Notes: a model not told the origin generated them from the letters alone. A stretch of 22,167 nucleotides of DNA from Didymodactylos carnosus (GCA_905250885.1 CAJNOQ010002915.1:1-22167); one strand, 5' to 3'. Shown: positions 1 to 8,733, numbered from the stretch's first letter. Numbers and translations: made by a program.

Positions 1-457
1 TAGGTAGAGAGTCCTCGGCGAGGGCCCATCGATGTCTTGGTGCCTCAAAATACTCTCTTGCCCAAAATCTTTTCTTGAGATCGTGTTTCGTTGAGAAAGT
101 CCACGAAAACGCAGAAAACCATTTTTCTCGTGCATTTTCACCTGGTCTATCAAATGCAACTGAGATTAAAGTTTCGAAGTTCTTAGTTTAGTCGAAAATT
201 AAATTTTAAATTTTTTGAAATTTCGAGTAAAATGAGGATATCTCTAAATGTGTGTTTCCGCTGACTAAAAGTGTGAAATTTAGATTGAGCACAAGGTTTT
301 GTATAAGCATATCAGCGGACTTCGAAAGTTTCAAATGCGATTTGAGTCCGTAGGAATGCGATATTCGGAATCAGCGCGATCGATTTCCTATGGGTCCATG
401 TTTTCTAGTCCGGGGTACTTCCTAAAATTAAAGTCGGGGCTTTCAAAAAAAATTTAT
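1..457. other. Non-coding stretch, no gene seen
   Basis: I see no convincing coding region, splice-consistent frame or RNA gene here on either strand. The sequence is AT-rich with scattered A and T runs. The only functional-looking piece is the A run at 445-452, which is the terminator of the minus-strand tRNA-like gene that follows. Confidence 0.5.
445..452 (-). terminator. Pol III T-run terminator of the tRNA-like gene
   Basis: Eight consecutive T residues on the minus strand begin six bases after the last acceptor-stem base of the tRNA-like gene. Four or more Ts are enough to terminate RNA polymerase III, so this supports transcription of the tRNA-like unit in the minus direction. Confidence 0.5.
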
Positions 458-529
458 GCGCTGACGAGGATTGGAACCTCGATTCTATCTCATCATAGAT
501 AGAGGTTTTATCCATTGTGCCATCATCGC
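458..529 (-). tRNA. tRNA-like gene or tRNA pseudogene, identity unclear
   Basis: Read on the minus strand this 72-nt segment has the layout of a tRNA. The 7-bp acceptor stem GCGATGA/TCAGCGC pairs at six of seven positions. The A box reads TGGCACAATGG and fits the consensus. The T arm CGAGG-TTCCAAT-CCTCG is a perfect 5-bp stem with a 7-nt loop. Eight Ts follow six bases downstream as a Pol III terminator. The weak points are the D stem, which is mostly unpaired, and the anticodon arm, which forms a 6-bp stem with an 8-nt loop (TCTATC/GATAGA) instead of the usual 5-bp stem and 7-nt loop. T-loop position 57 is C rather than a purine. Standard numbering would put ATG at the anticodon, but this is not trustworthy. 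It may be a decayed tRNA, the head of a tRNA-derived SINE, or a divergent functional gene. Confidence 0.55.
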
Positions 530-752
530 TCTTCAGCAGGTAGATACATTTAATATTGATGGTGTTGCTGTTTCGTATCGAAAAACTTTCTTTTTCATAA
601 CATCAATATTTTTTTCTTATCGTCTCTTTAGTTTACTGAGCTACGAATCTATACTCTTGTCGTCTAGTCTACTATCAAGCACAGATGATAGAAAACGAAA
701 ACAGTAAGTATGAGTATTTTTCTTTCTGATAATAAAATTTTTCGCTTATTCC

Positions 753-935
753 GTGGACTGAAAGTCTAGGGTCATGCGAATTAATTGTCGGCGTCGGCAT
801 CCGCATAGTAGAAAAATTCAATAATTGGGAAAGTGTAAGGGTCTCGGTCATCAAGATGGTACAGTGTACGTAATCGACCACGGCGAGTATGAAAATGGCA
901 ATCAGCCACTTAAGGAGCAATCCTATTGGTCGAAA
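753..935. repeat. Direct duplication, copy A
   Basis: This block shares, in the same order and orientation, a string of short identical words with 1105-1249: GTCTAGGGTCAT, CCGCATAGTAGAAAA, GTAATCGACCA, GGCGAGT, and CCTATTGGTCGA at the end. Copy A carries roughly 40 bp between the shared blocks that copy B lacks. The offset between copies is about 320-350 bp. No coding frame is conserved between them, so this looks like an old non-coding segmental or element duplication. Confidence 0.7.
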
Positions 936-1104
936 TTTGCTTTTACATTGCTTTTTAACGAAGAGGTTTTCTGAAGTTCTTCTGGAGGCCCTCCGGGAAC
1001 CTCATGCATACGCTCATTGGATGTACCATAATCAATTGCCTAGGAACTGACTTCTTCGCATTTTTTTTTCGTTTTTTCCACGTTTTACCCATGGGGACTT
1101 TATT

Positions 1105-1249
1105 CCTTTCACTGACAGTCTAGGGTCATATGAAATAAATGTTGGCCTCCGCATAGTAGAAAATGCAATACCTAGGAAAGTGGTAATCGACCATGGCGAG
1201 TCAAGAAATGGCTATGAGCGACCTCTAGGAGCGATCCTATTGGTCGATT
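1105..1249. repeat. Direct duplication, copy B (shorter)
   Basis: This is the partner of 753-935, shortened by internal deletions or with copy A enlarged by insertions. Shared words keep the same order, ending in a block around CCTATTGGTCGA in both. About 170 bp of unrelated sequence separates the copies, which argues against a simple recent tandem slip. Confidence 0.7.
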
Positions 1250-2519
1250 TTTTTCTTTGAACTGTATGGGCTGAAAATGATATGATAGGGGTTATCAAGC
1301 ATAGTGAATCAGAAGCGTTCTACAAAAACAAATCTTGGATGGGGTATTATCTGGATCGAGACCGTTGAAAAATTGTGCGTTTGCAGTTGTCTATTTTTAT
1401 TCAGTTTAAGAACGTTTTCGATTCTTCTTCAGTTAAATAAATAAAAAATGTATAAGCGGAATACGGTAAAACATAAGTCTATGTACTCGAAGATAAGAGA
1501 GAAAGAAAAAAGCAGCGAACAAATATGCCTCTAGAGCAGAATTATACAATATGTATCTTGTGTCCTGATTCGTCAATGAATATCATCATGCTTGGAGTTT
1601 GGTATGCAAATGCCAATGTTGATAGTACAGAATCGGATGATGGCGATGACGTAACACAAAAAATAAAAAGTAGAAAAGAAGAAGCATAGCTGATCCGAGA
1701 AAAATGACTTTTACTCTCCTAACAAAATTGTCGGATTCGAAACTACTCTCAGTTTGAGTTGCCGGACAGATGGATAAATTTTACGACATATTCCCCTCTT
1801 TTGCAGCAAAGCACTTAAGCCTTTCATTAGAGAGTAAGGCATATACAAATAGTAAGTAGCGGAAAGTAGGTTTTCATGCTCATTATTGAACTCAGAATAC
1901 AAGAAATCCTTTACGGCGCTATTTTTTTACAAAATTTAAGGAAGACACGGTAAAAACGCATGGCTTCATCTCATTCCATTTTTGAGTTGTTCGAAATATT
2001 AACACCGATCTTTTAATCTGAAACCGATAGAACAATAAAAACCTACAAAAGCATAAGTATTTCGTACCAATATCGAATAGTAAATGACGCAGATCACATC
2101 AGTAGCATCATCATTGAATTCAATATAGAAAAAAATCTATAAAAACAACTTTTCATCGTATTTTTGTTGAAAAATCGCTACAGGAATAAGAAGTGAAAAA
2201 ACACACAAAATGGGAAATTTCACTAAAAATTCAATATCTCGCATTTCTCTTGAAAGTCCAAAGTATTTCTTTTGCCATTTTAGCACCCCGCCCTTCCACA
2301 ATCTACCCTAAAAGCAACTGGTATAAGACAGAATTTATGCATGATTGGGCAAAATGCATCATGCGATGACGTAAATACCATAAAAGCGTTCCATGGGTTG
2401 CTGGGGACAGCGACACTTATTGAATCAAAAAGGCTTATAGTCTCGCTGTCTGACATGCTGTGAAAGTTTACTGTAGAGTTCTAGCTGACAAATTCTTGAC
2501 GTAAAGCTGTTTAGACTTG
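1250..2519. other. Non-coding stretch, no gene seen
   Basis: No frame here reads like a conserved protein. Two CRE-like TGACGTAA words occur (about 1646 and 2367) and an octamer-like ATGCAAAT lies near 1603, but nothing ties them to a transcription unit. A short inverted pair, GCATGAT and ATCATGC, lies near 2340-2365. Confidence 0.4.
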
Positions 2520-3001
2520 CCCTAGTGGTATTCCCGTTTCATTCTTGCCGAGATCTGACCACGAACACGATGTTTTCCCGTGTAACGAAAAAATGCTGAT
2601 TTTGGCATAATAACATCGCGATCTTATAATTGTAATCGCGTTTTTGATCAAGTTCATTATGCGATCCCGTTCAGTTTGTGATTCAAGAGTGTGACGGGAT
2701 CGCGGCAGGATTATAGTAAGATCGTGGGTAATTCGCAACAAGATCTTGAGGAGATTTTTCCTTTGCGCGATCTTGTCCGGATCCCGTTTCAATCTTGCCG
2801 CGATCTTAGCAGGATTTCAGCGCAATCCCATCAAAAATATTTTCGCGCCAAGATTGAAAAAATTTTCGTTATTCGGAAAAAATAACAAGATTAGGTGCGA
2901 TCGCGGTAGTGATCTCGCGTTAAGTTTCAAATTTCTTGTCAAAATCGCGGCAAGATGGTGCTGTTTTCTTGGCGCGAAATGAAGCGGGAATGCTACTAGG
3001 G
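2520..3001. mobile_element. MITE-like element with 24-bp terminal inverted repeats, GATC-rich interior
   Basis: The two ends are inverted copies: the left begins CCCTAGTGGTATTCCCGTTT and the right, read on the minus strand, begins CCCTAGTAGCATTCCCGCTT, both followed by CATT. That is 21 of 24 positions identical. The 482-bp body contains no convincing reading frame. It is filled with variants of a GATCGCGGCAAGAT word in both orientations, for example at about 2540-2555, 2695-2710, 2785-2815, 2895-2915 and 2942-2956. I could not identify a clear target-site duplication. The structure fits a non-autonomous DNA transposon of unknown superfamily. Confidence 0.6.
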
Positions 3002-3139
3002 TGTGTACTTCTCACTTTTCCTCACTATTCAAGCTGCTATCCTTACGAAAGAGAGATGCTGCTCAGTGTTTGAGACTCTGATACTTAAAAATTAGCTTAA
3101 TAATTTTAAGGTCTAAATATAAAGCGTATCAATTTTTTT

Positions 3140-3225
3140 GATCACCAAAAAAGGATACTTTTAATCACCAAACATATTTAGATGGTAATGATCGCCAAAT
3201 ACTTTAGATAGAAATGACCACTAAA
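3140..3225. repeat. Short tandem cluster, period about 23-27 bp
   Basis: Four variants of the word GATCACCAAA begin at about 3140, 3163, 3190 and 3216 (GATCACCAAA, AATCACCAAA, GATCGCCAAA, GACCACTAAA). The later units also share a TTTAGAT word between them. This is a degenerate tandem array in otherwise non-coding DNA. Confidence 0.55.
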
Positions 3226-3328
3226 TTTTCCTGCATGCATCTCACATTTTTATTTCTCAGCACAGTATAATGTACAATACAAATATATTCATTGAGATTT
3301 TAACCAAATCAACAATATTTCTACAGTT

Positions 3329-3528
3329 TTATTTATATCTATCTAAAAAATTTAAAGCTGTGCTAACTTTCTTAGGACATCCTTTTGCTTTTCGTTTGCC
3401 TAATGGCTGAATACGTGCTTTATCGTTAACTTGATACAAGTTAAATAAAATTCCTAATCCAACAGAATGTTTACGCGAATATACTAATAATGGTAGAACA
3501 AGCCAACAGGATTGTAGCCACACCAGAA
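3329..3528 (-). pseudogene. Transposase-tail-like coding fragment, left arm of an inverted duplication
   Basis: The minus-strand frame reads WLQSCWLVLPLLVYSRKH, continues through a hydrophobic stretch and DKAR, and ends with a basic tail GKRKAKGCPKKVSTAL followed by a stop. A basic tail of the GKRK.KGRPKK type is common at the C-termini of transposases and AT-hook-like proteins, which is why I suspect a transposon C-terminus, but no catalytic domain is present. The upstream half is repeated in inverted orientation at 3586-3711, where it encodes the same peptide on the plus strand. Only the left arm keeps the basic tail. Of eight nucleotide differences I counted over 109 aligned bases, seven change the amino acid, so selection on the peptide is not evident. 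Confidence 0.4.
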
Positions 3529-3585
3529 AACTATTGACTGATCATTAGCTAGGTATTTATAGTTCTCGTCGGTAGCTCATATTCA

Positions 3586-3711
3586 ATGTTTTCTGGAGTG
3601 GCAACAATCCGGTTGGCTTGTTCTACCATTATTAGTGTATTTGCGTAAACGTTCTGTTGGATTCGCAATTTTATTTAACTTGTATCAAGTTAGCGATAAA
3701 GCACGTAAAGT
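3586..3711 (+). pseudogene. Right arm of the inverted duplication, same peptide on the plus strand
   Basis: The plus-strand frame from about 3593 reads WQQSGWLVLPLLVYLRKR and continues SVGFAILFNLYQVSDKAR, matching the minus-strand peptide of the left arm at 29 of 36 positions. DNA identity of the arms is about 93 percent over the best 109 bases. A spacer of about 60 bp separates the arms, so the locus can fold into a long hairpin. The peptide match ends at about 3711, before the basic tail seen in the left arm. Confidence 0.45.
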
Positions 3712-3746
3712 CAAAAATTTGAAGTACACGAGCGTTTTTCCTGTAA

Positions 3747-3935
3747 AGAGTCGCACTTAAAAATGCTTCCTGCAGTAAAAATGAGCGCGCCAAAGCTAGC
3801 CATGCACTAATCGAGCTCAAAAAGAGGTTAAAATACTCGCCTCATGTTCCTGCATCTGTGGTACAAGCGGTTAAACGCGAAAATGTACCTAGCCCTATAG
3901 GGAGATTTTCAAAAAACTCTCGGTTTTTCAGATAA
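3747..3935 (+). other. Short coding-like open stretch, unrecognised
   Basis: This 62-codon open stretch runs from after a stop at 3744 to a TAA at 3933. Its middle part, NERAKASHALIELKKRLKYS followed by PHVPASVVQAVKREN, has a more protein-like composition than neighbouring frames. There is no ATG at its start, so if real it would be an exon or a decayed fragment. I do not recognise the sequence and cannot exclude chance. Confidence 0.2.
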
Positions 3936-5239
3936 AATGCTTCTTTTCTCATTATAAAAAGGCTTTTATCCAAACAATCTATCCATATCCGGAATCAGCA
4001 TGAAAAACTGCGTCGAATGCTATACAACTCATTTAGTTTTGGATGGATACTTCTGAGTCCCATTCATGTCTTGGATTCTGGTGTCCACGCATACAATTTT
4101 TTGCCTTGAAATTTTCAAAATGCGAGATAAAGCAACCGGAAGGTGTAAAACAATTTTTTTAAAGATTTCAAGGATGCTCTTTCCAACGCCATGGTTTTTG
4201 GAATGTTGAAAACTTTTTCGAAACCCCCTAAACCATTTTGTTGGAAAGAGCATTGTCGAAAATCTATAAGAAATAGTTCAGATAACTTCAGTCCACTTAT
4301 AAAGCTGATTTCCGCCTGCCCTACCGAAAAAGATTCACTGTGTTTCGCTTAGAACTACCATAAACCGTTCAGTAGAGAACGTCACGGGCTACAAAATGCT
4401 GCATAAACTATTGAGAAGAAAATGTGACTGGCTAGTCTAACATTAAAAATACTCTGTAGCATCTCAAAAACCATAAAATTGGGTCCGCTTTTTGCCATTT
4501 TCTGCATCAGATCCGGCTCGTCTTTCTAAGCTGCATCTAACTATATAATCAGGATGGCTCATCTCTCTACCCATATCACAGTGGCTTTTACAGCAAAGTG
4601 GGACATGACTATCCTTCATTTGTTTTAGTTTCGGACTGGATCAATAACAATAAACTATAATTGTACCACCGGATCGCATTCAACCAAGAGTGTGTGAGCA
4701 GAAACCAATACGGAAGCAGTAAAAAGTGTTAAAATAGAATCACCTTATAATTTTCTTACTAAATTACTATTAATTCTTTTTTGGGTCCATTGTGCGAGAG
4801 AGAAAACGTATCCAACGCTAAAAAAGCGAGCCTGACGACCACCAATGCCTTCACATGTGCTGCAATACATTCGCACATGCATCATTTGATGCGCATTGAT
4901 CAGTACCTTCTAACGGTATCTGACACTTGCATGTTTCATTAAAGAAATAGTGTTTTCTTTCGTGAAATCCTAAGGATTTCCGTAACTATAGAAAACCTCC
5001 TGGTTCATGCTCGCCAATGCTCCAAGTGCAGGGTAAATATTATATTCATAGACAATCGACATCCCTCTATTGACTGTACGTTTCTGAATTTTTTGATTTT
5101 TTTCTAACAGAACAATACCGTTACAATTCACTTATATATAAAATATACCAATTTATATTTCTCCATCAGATACCGATACACTTTATGGTCACTTTCTCCA
5201 TTAGCTGAATGTTTTTGAGTTAACCATAAAAGTACGGTG
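3936..5239. other. Non-coding stretch with small palindromes
   Basis: No gene is supported. Visible structures are an imperfect hairpin with arms 4172-4197 and 4228-4254 built on GCTCTTTCCAAC and GTTGGAAAGAGC, a GCATCA/TGATGC pair near 4885, and a GAAATCCT/AGGATTTC palindrome at 4964-4980. The frame on the minus strand at 4029-4253 overlaps the hairpin and does not look coding. Confidence 0.45.
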
Positions 5240-5590
5240 GTAGAAAACCTTCTGGAAGAAAAGTTTCCTTTATCTAAATGTTCGTAGGAATGTAAAAGGT
5301 TGGATTCGTTTTTGAGCATGACAAGAACACAGGAACCTAGGAACCCAGACGCCATATGTTCTTCGAGAAATGAATCTTGTATCTAAGGGATCGATTCGTT
5401 TCTGTTATGAGAAGAACCCAAGAACCTCGATAGAAAATGGTTTTCGAGAAAAGGCTCTTGTATGTAGATGTTCGCACGAATGTAAAAGCTTGTTACGAAT
5501 CTGAAAAGTTAAATTCGTTTTCAGTGTGGCAAGAAGCACACAACCTAGAAATCTAGATAGAAAATATTCTAGGAGGAACGGTTCTTCGCA
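5240..5590. repeat. Degenerate minisatellite, about three units of 80-125 bp
   Basis: Successive blocks repeat the same ordered words: a TTCTNGAGAAA-like start, CTTGTATNTA or CTTTATCTA, TGTTCGNANGAATGTAAAAG, GGATTCGTTT or AATTCGTTT, and AAGAACNCANGAACCT, then TAGAAAA which begins the next unit. Units run roughly 5240-5351, 5352-5434 (missing the TGTTCG segment) and 5435-5560, with a partial fourth to about 5590. No reading frame is conserved across the units. Confidence 0.6.
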
Positions 5591-5817
5591 AGTCGACGCT
5601 CGTGTCTAACTCGCGGCGCGATCGTACTGATGCTATAGCGATCGCTATCAATTTCCGGTGTCGCCACGCAAGTCGCTATCAAATTTTTTAAAAGAATAAA
5701 ATTTGATCGCGACCTTTTTAATCGCGACGGGACTAGCGTAGAACACCACCAAGACCGATCATGTGGAGGCGCAAGGTATTCTTGAGAAGATACTTTCGTG
5801 CAAAGATATCGAGGCAA
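5591..5817. other. CGCG/GATC-rich block with hairpin
   Basis: This block is richer in CG than its flanks and contains repeated GCGATCG and TCGCTATC words. A near-perfect hairpin has arms 5673-5689 and 5697-5713 (GTCGCTATCAAATTTT against AAAATTTGATCGCGAC). No protein is recognised on either strand. It may be another small repeat element whose ends I cannot define. Confidence 0.4.
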
Positions 5818-6460
5818 GCTGGAGACCAGCGAGCCACAGAGGCTTCACTTCACCTATATTTCTTTTTTTGATATATAACATAGAACACGAGAAACTTACT
5901 ACGCCTTAAGTCAACAATATAGATCAATAACAAACAGAGCAAACATTCGGACACTATGTAACGCAAGCGCTACTTAATTGAAAATATTGCTCGTTTACTT
6001 ACCTACTAACCAGTCTTACCGAAAGACTCTATGGCAGTATTTAAAAACTGTGGTGCTTGAATAAAAGACGATTTTTTTCTTTTATTTTCTTGATTAGATG
6101 ACAGTTATGGCTTTAGCGTGAGTATGAAAAGTGATTATCATGAATTATCAAGGGACATATTTCGCTGTGATTAATTTCACTTTCGTAAATAAAATAACAA
6201 AGAGCATGCATTGTTACTATTAAATGGAAAGAAACTGAATTTGTCACAAAAGAAAAAAAATTTGTCACATGGTTGAGTGGAATGGACAGGCTTAGTTTGA
6301 ATGTACGAAGTTGAATGAGAGGCGATGCCATATAGCACAAAAATGTTTAATGTCTTCCCCACGTGATAGCCACTAAAAGTTTGAATGGTCGGACAAATGC
6401 ATTTAATGATACTGATATTTTTGAAAATATGTTCTCTAATACTATTTGCACCACTTATCC
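5818..6460. other. Non-coding stretch, no gene seen
   Basis: AT-rich DNA with no supported gene. A TTTGTCACA word is repeated at about 6239 and 6260. The minus-strand frames here are short and overlapping and look like chance. Confidence 0.4.
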
Positions 6461-6578
6461 TTTGAGGTTGGTGTGAGGCTCTCGATCTAGATGATTGGCG
6501 GCTCGAGACTCCGGGCTAAGAAACAGGAAGAGACAGCAGAGGTGACCCCGGACTGCTAGGGCGAGAGCCCACATCAAA
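6461..6578. repeat. GC-rich foldback with nested stems
   Basis: The outer arms are GGCTCTCG (6477-6484) and CGAGAGCC (6562-6569), extended outward by an imperfect pairing of TTTGA..GTGTG with CACATCAAA. An inner stem TCCGGG (6510-6515) pairs with CCCGGA (6547-6552). The block is clearly richer in GC than its flanks. I looked for a hammerhead core (CTGATGA and GAAA in the right places) on both strands and did not find one. It could be a structured RNA or the end of a repeat element. Confidence 0.4.
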
Positions 6579-6696
6579 GAGTGAAGTTGTTACTGTTGTC
6601 GATGATTGATTATTATTATTAATTGTTAGCGACGGTAGTTGTACTAGTGCTTTTATCTCTTGTGCATAATTCAAAAATTCTTGTGGATTTGTCGGT

Positions 6697-7490
6697 TTAT
6701 TTCATACGCACTTCGAAACTACTTTTCATTTTTGATAATAAATATTTCAATTTTAGTTGTATCACTATAGTCTGATCAGCTTCTTTACATAATTTCGTCA
6801 TCTCTATATAATAATTTCTCACTGACTGATTATGTGTTTGTCTATATGTTTCTAGTTTACTGAAGGTAATATCAGCGGAGAAAGAAGACGTGAAAGCCTT
6901 TTGAATCAATTCCACGAAACTATCCCATGAAGTGAAATGCTTCTTATTTTCGTTATATCATATAAGAACTTCACCTTTCAATTGATACGAAATAATATTT
7001 AATTTATTCTCATCAGGAATATGTGCTATATCGAATGTATTTTGTAATTCTTCAAGCGATTTCTTCACGTCGTTATTTCCTCCACTAAAAGTTTTCGGAC
7101 TTTTTACCAGATTCTCCAATACGGTTCTACGTAAGTCAGTCGTAGTTTGTTCTGTTAGAGATGTAGTCAAAGGGGTGCTTAAAGATGAAATATGTGTTGA
7201 TGAAATAATGATTGAAGTGGGTTCGGTACTAAGCTTAACAGTCGTCAACGTTGTCACTGGTCGAGAATCATATACCTCGCCAGAAAAACTAGCCGCATCT
7301 AGATCAGGCAACGGTGTTTTGGATGCATAAATGTGAAATTATCTTTGTCAAGTTCCAAAAGAATTAATTCAGAAAAATCGTCCAACGATTGTATATATTT
7401 TCGACCTTTTATGTGCCAATGTATTGCTTCCTCAGATACAAGAAGAGGAACTGCGTCGTGTCGAAACGTTCGATTATCGTTTAAATATCA
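6697..7490 (-). mobile_element. Broken gag region of an LTR retroelement (fossil)
   Basis: On the minus strand this region encodes recognisable pieces of a Gag polyprotein of the type found in bdelloid rotifer Ty3-like LTR elements. The pieces include a part with SPKTFSGGNNDVKKSLEELQ and another with YRQTHNQSVRNYYIEMTKLC, both characteristic of the capsid-like retrotransposon gag domain. No protease, reverse transcriptase, RNase H or integrase is seen downstream, and no long terminal repeats are visible at either side. The copy is clearly broken, with several breaks, and is best described as an old partial remnant. Family assignment is from recognition of the Gag sequence only. Confidence 0.7.
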
Positions 7491-7622
7491 AAAACCCTAG
7501 CATGAGTAAAATTGCCATTATCTAAGCCATTATTTACCACCCTCACCCCTTAAAATCTAAAAATGTGTGCACCTACAATAGCCACATCACATTCAGTTGT
7601 TGGACTAATGACGTGCTACAAA

Positions 7623-7985
7623 TCACAACGTGGACTGAATTTGTGTGTGGAAGGGTTTACGTACCGGATCCACACTTAAGCTAAATTGGTAAAAAATGGA
7701 AATGTTTGTATCGTGATAAAAAAATAAGATGTTCGTGTTTTATTACAACAACGTTAAATAAAGGATCTGAAGAATTTCCAAAATCTGATTTTATTAAATC
7801 AACCTCGAATCACAATCATGATCCTGACCACGATCGTCAAAAAGTAAACACATGCAAGTCAACTTTGAAAGAATTATCCAAATCTGCAGATCATCCACCT
7901 TCAACTAAAACCTATAATAAATTAGCTGGTAGTATGGGACTTACAACTCAACAAATGGCCATAGTACCACGCTTTGAAAGTTTGA
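7623..7985 (+). pseudogene. FLYWCH-type zinc-finger fragment, frameshifted
   Basis: FLYWCH fingers are DNA-binding C2H2 modules common in MULE-type transposases and in proteins derived from them. The start of the domain, SQRGLNLCVEGFTYR, is read at 7623-7667 in one frame, which stops at 7677. The rest, WKCLYRDKKIRCSCF followed by HNHDPD, is read from 7685 in another frame, giving the W-x-C, second Cys and H-x-H ligands. A frameshift therefore lies between about 7668 and 7690 unless an unusual intron is present. A linker then ends in TTQQMAIVPRFESL, a segment that in related proteins precedes further domains. A good splice donor, GTGAGT, lies at 7986-7991, but I could not find the next exon. 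No transposase catalytic region is visible, so this is a decayed fragment of a transposon or host gene. Confidence 0.6.
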
Positions 7986-7991
7986 GTGAGT

Positions 7992-8480
7992 GTTGTAGAT
8001 GTGCTTGCCTGTTTTCTTCTAAACTGAGATAACGTTCTCTGTTTTCTAGACTTTTCGTAGTTCGAAGGTTGCTTCTGGTATTATTTGTTTTGATGCTACT
8101 CTTCTCCCTCGTGTGTGAATTCTTATTATTTTTTGGGTGTCACGTGAAGAGATGATAGATTACCTTTTTTCCACAGCAAGTTATTTCTTAAAATCTTGGA
8201 GTTTTCCCCAAAGAAGTAAAAATTGTACAGAATTGAAAAAGAAAATAAACATAGTATTAACAAACAAGAGACGATGAGTTCATAGGGAAACAATTACAAC
8301 TCTTGTACATGTTGTCTCCTCCTTTTACATCCTACATCCTTTACGAACGAACCTAGAATATCAAAACAGAGAAAAAGAGAATGACAACAACTCATTTAGC
8401 TACGTTCGACAGTCAGACTACTAGAGCGAGAGAGTAGAGATATTATTATCTTGGAGTGCGTGCCATGGGCATTCCTGCAG
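7992..8480. other. Non-coding stretch, no gene seen
   Basis: Nothing coding is supported after the possible splice donor of the FLYWCH fragment. A pyrimidine-rich TTTTCGTAG at about 8052-8060 could serve as a 3' splice site, but the sequence after it does not read as a recognisable continuation. Confidence 0.35.
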
Positions 8481-8481
8481 T

Positions 8482-8733
8482 TACGAAACCCCTGCTTTCT
8501 TGTTAGTGAGTGTCTGTTCATACATGATTCTGCCCTGTAGAAGGCTTGTACGAAAGCCGTGCATTGAGACTTTAAAGTATAGCCATACCTTATACGAAAA
8601 CCGCTTAAAAGTGTGGATACGAAAGGCCCGTACAATACCGATACGAAAGCCCTGTACAGAGCATCTTAGAATGGATTTGGCACATAAATATTCCGTTACG
8701 AAAGCCGTGTAAAACCAATACGAAAGCCGCGTA
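8482..8733. repeat. Cluster of seven TACGAAAGCC-type motifs
   Basis: Variants of TACGAAAGCCSYGTA begin at 8482, 8549, 8593, 8618, 8642, 8697 and 8719. The best copies are TACGAAAGCCGTGTA (8697) and TACGAAAGCCGCGTA (8719). Spacings are 67, 44, 25, 24, 55 and 22 bp, many of them near multiples of 22, so the cluster looks like a decayed tandem array of a unit of about 22-24 bp. The motif has partly complementary ends (TAC and GTA). The frames across the cluster do not look conserved, so the repeated unit seems to be DNA-level. Confidence 0.65.

Noticed and set aside
299-707. Overlapping plus-strand frames across the tRNA-like gene
   Set aside because: They run antisense through the tRNA-like unit and have no recognisable motif.
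1711-1902. 63-codon minus-strand frame
   Set aside because: Short, no conserved features, no splice or polyadenylation context.
4029-4253. 74-codon minus-strand frame
   Set aside because: It overlaps a hairpin repeat and its composition follows the repeat.
5569-5817. 82-codon minus-strand frame and an antisense plus-strand coding-like piece
   Set aside because: Both fall in a CGCG/GATC-rich repeat block; neither has a recognisable motif and they exclude each other.
6461-6578. Hammerhead ribozyme
   Set aside because: The CTGATGA and GAAA core elements are absent on both strands.
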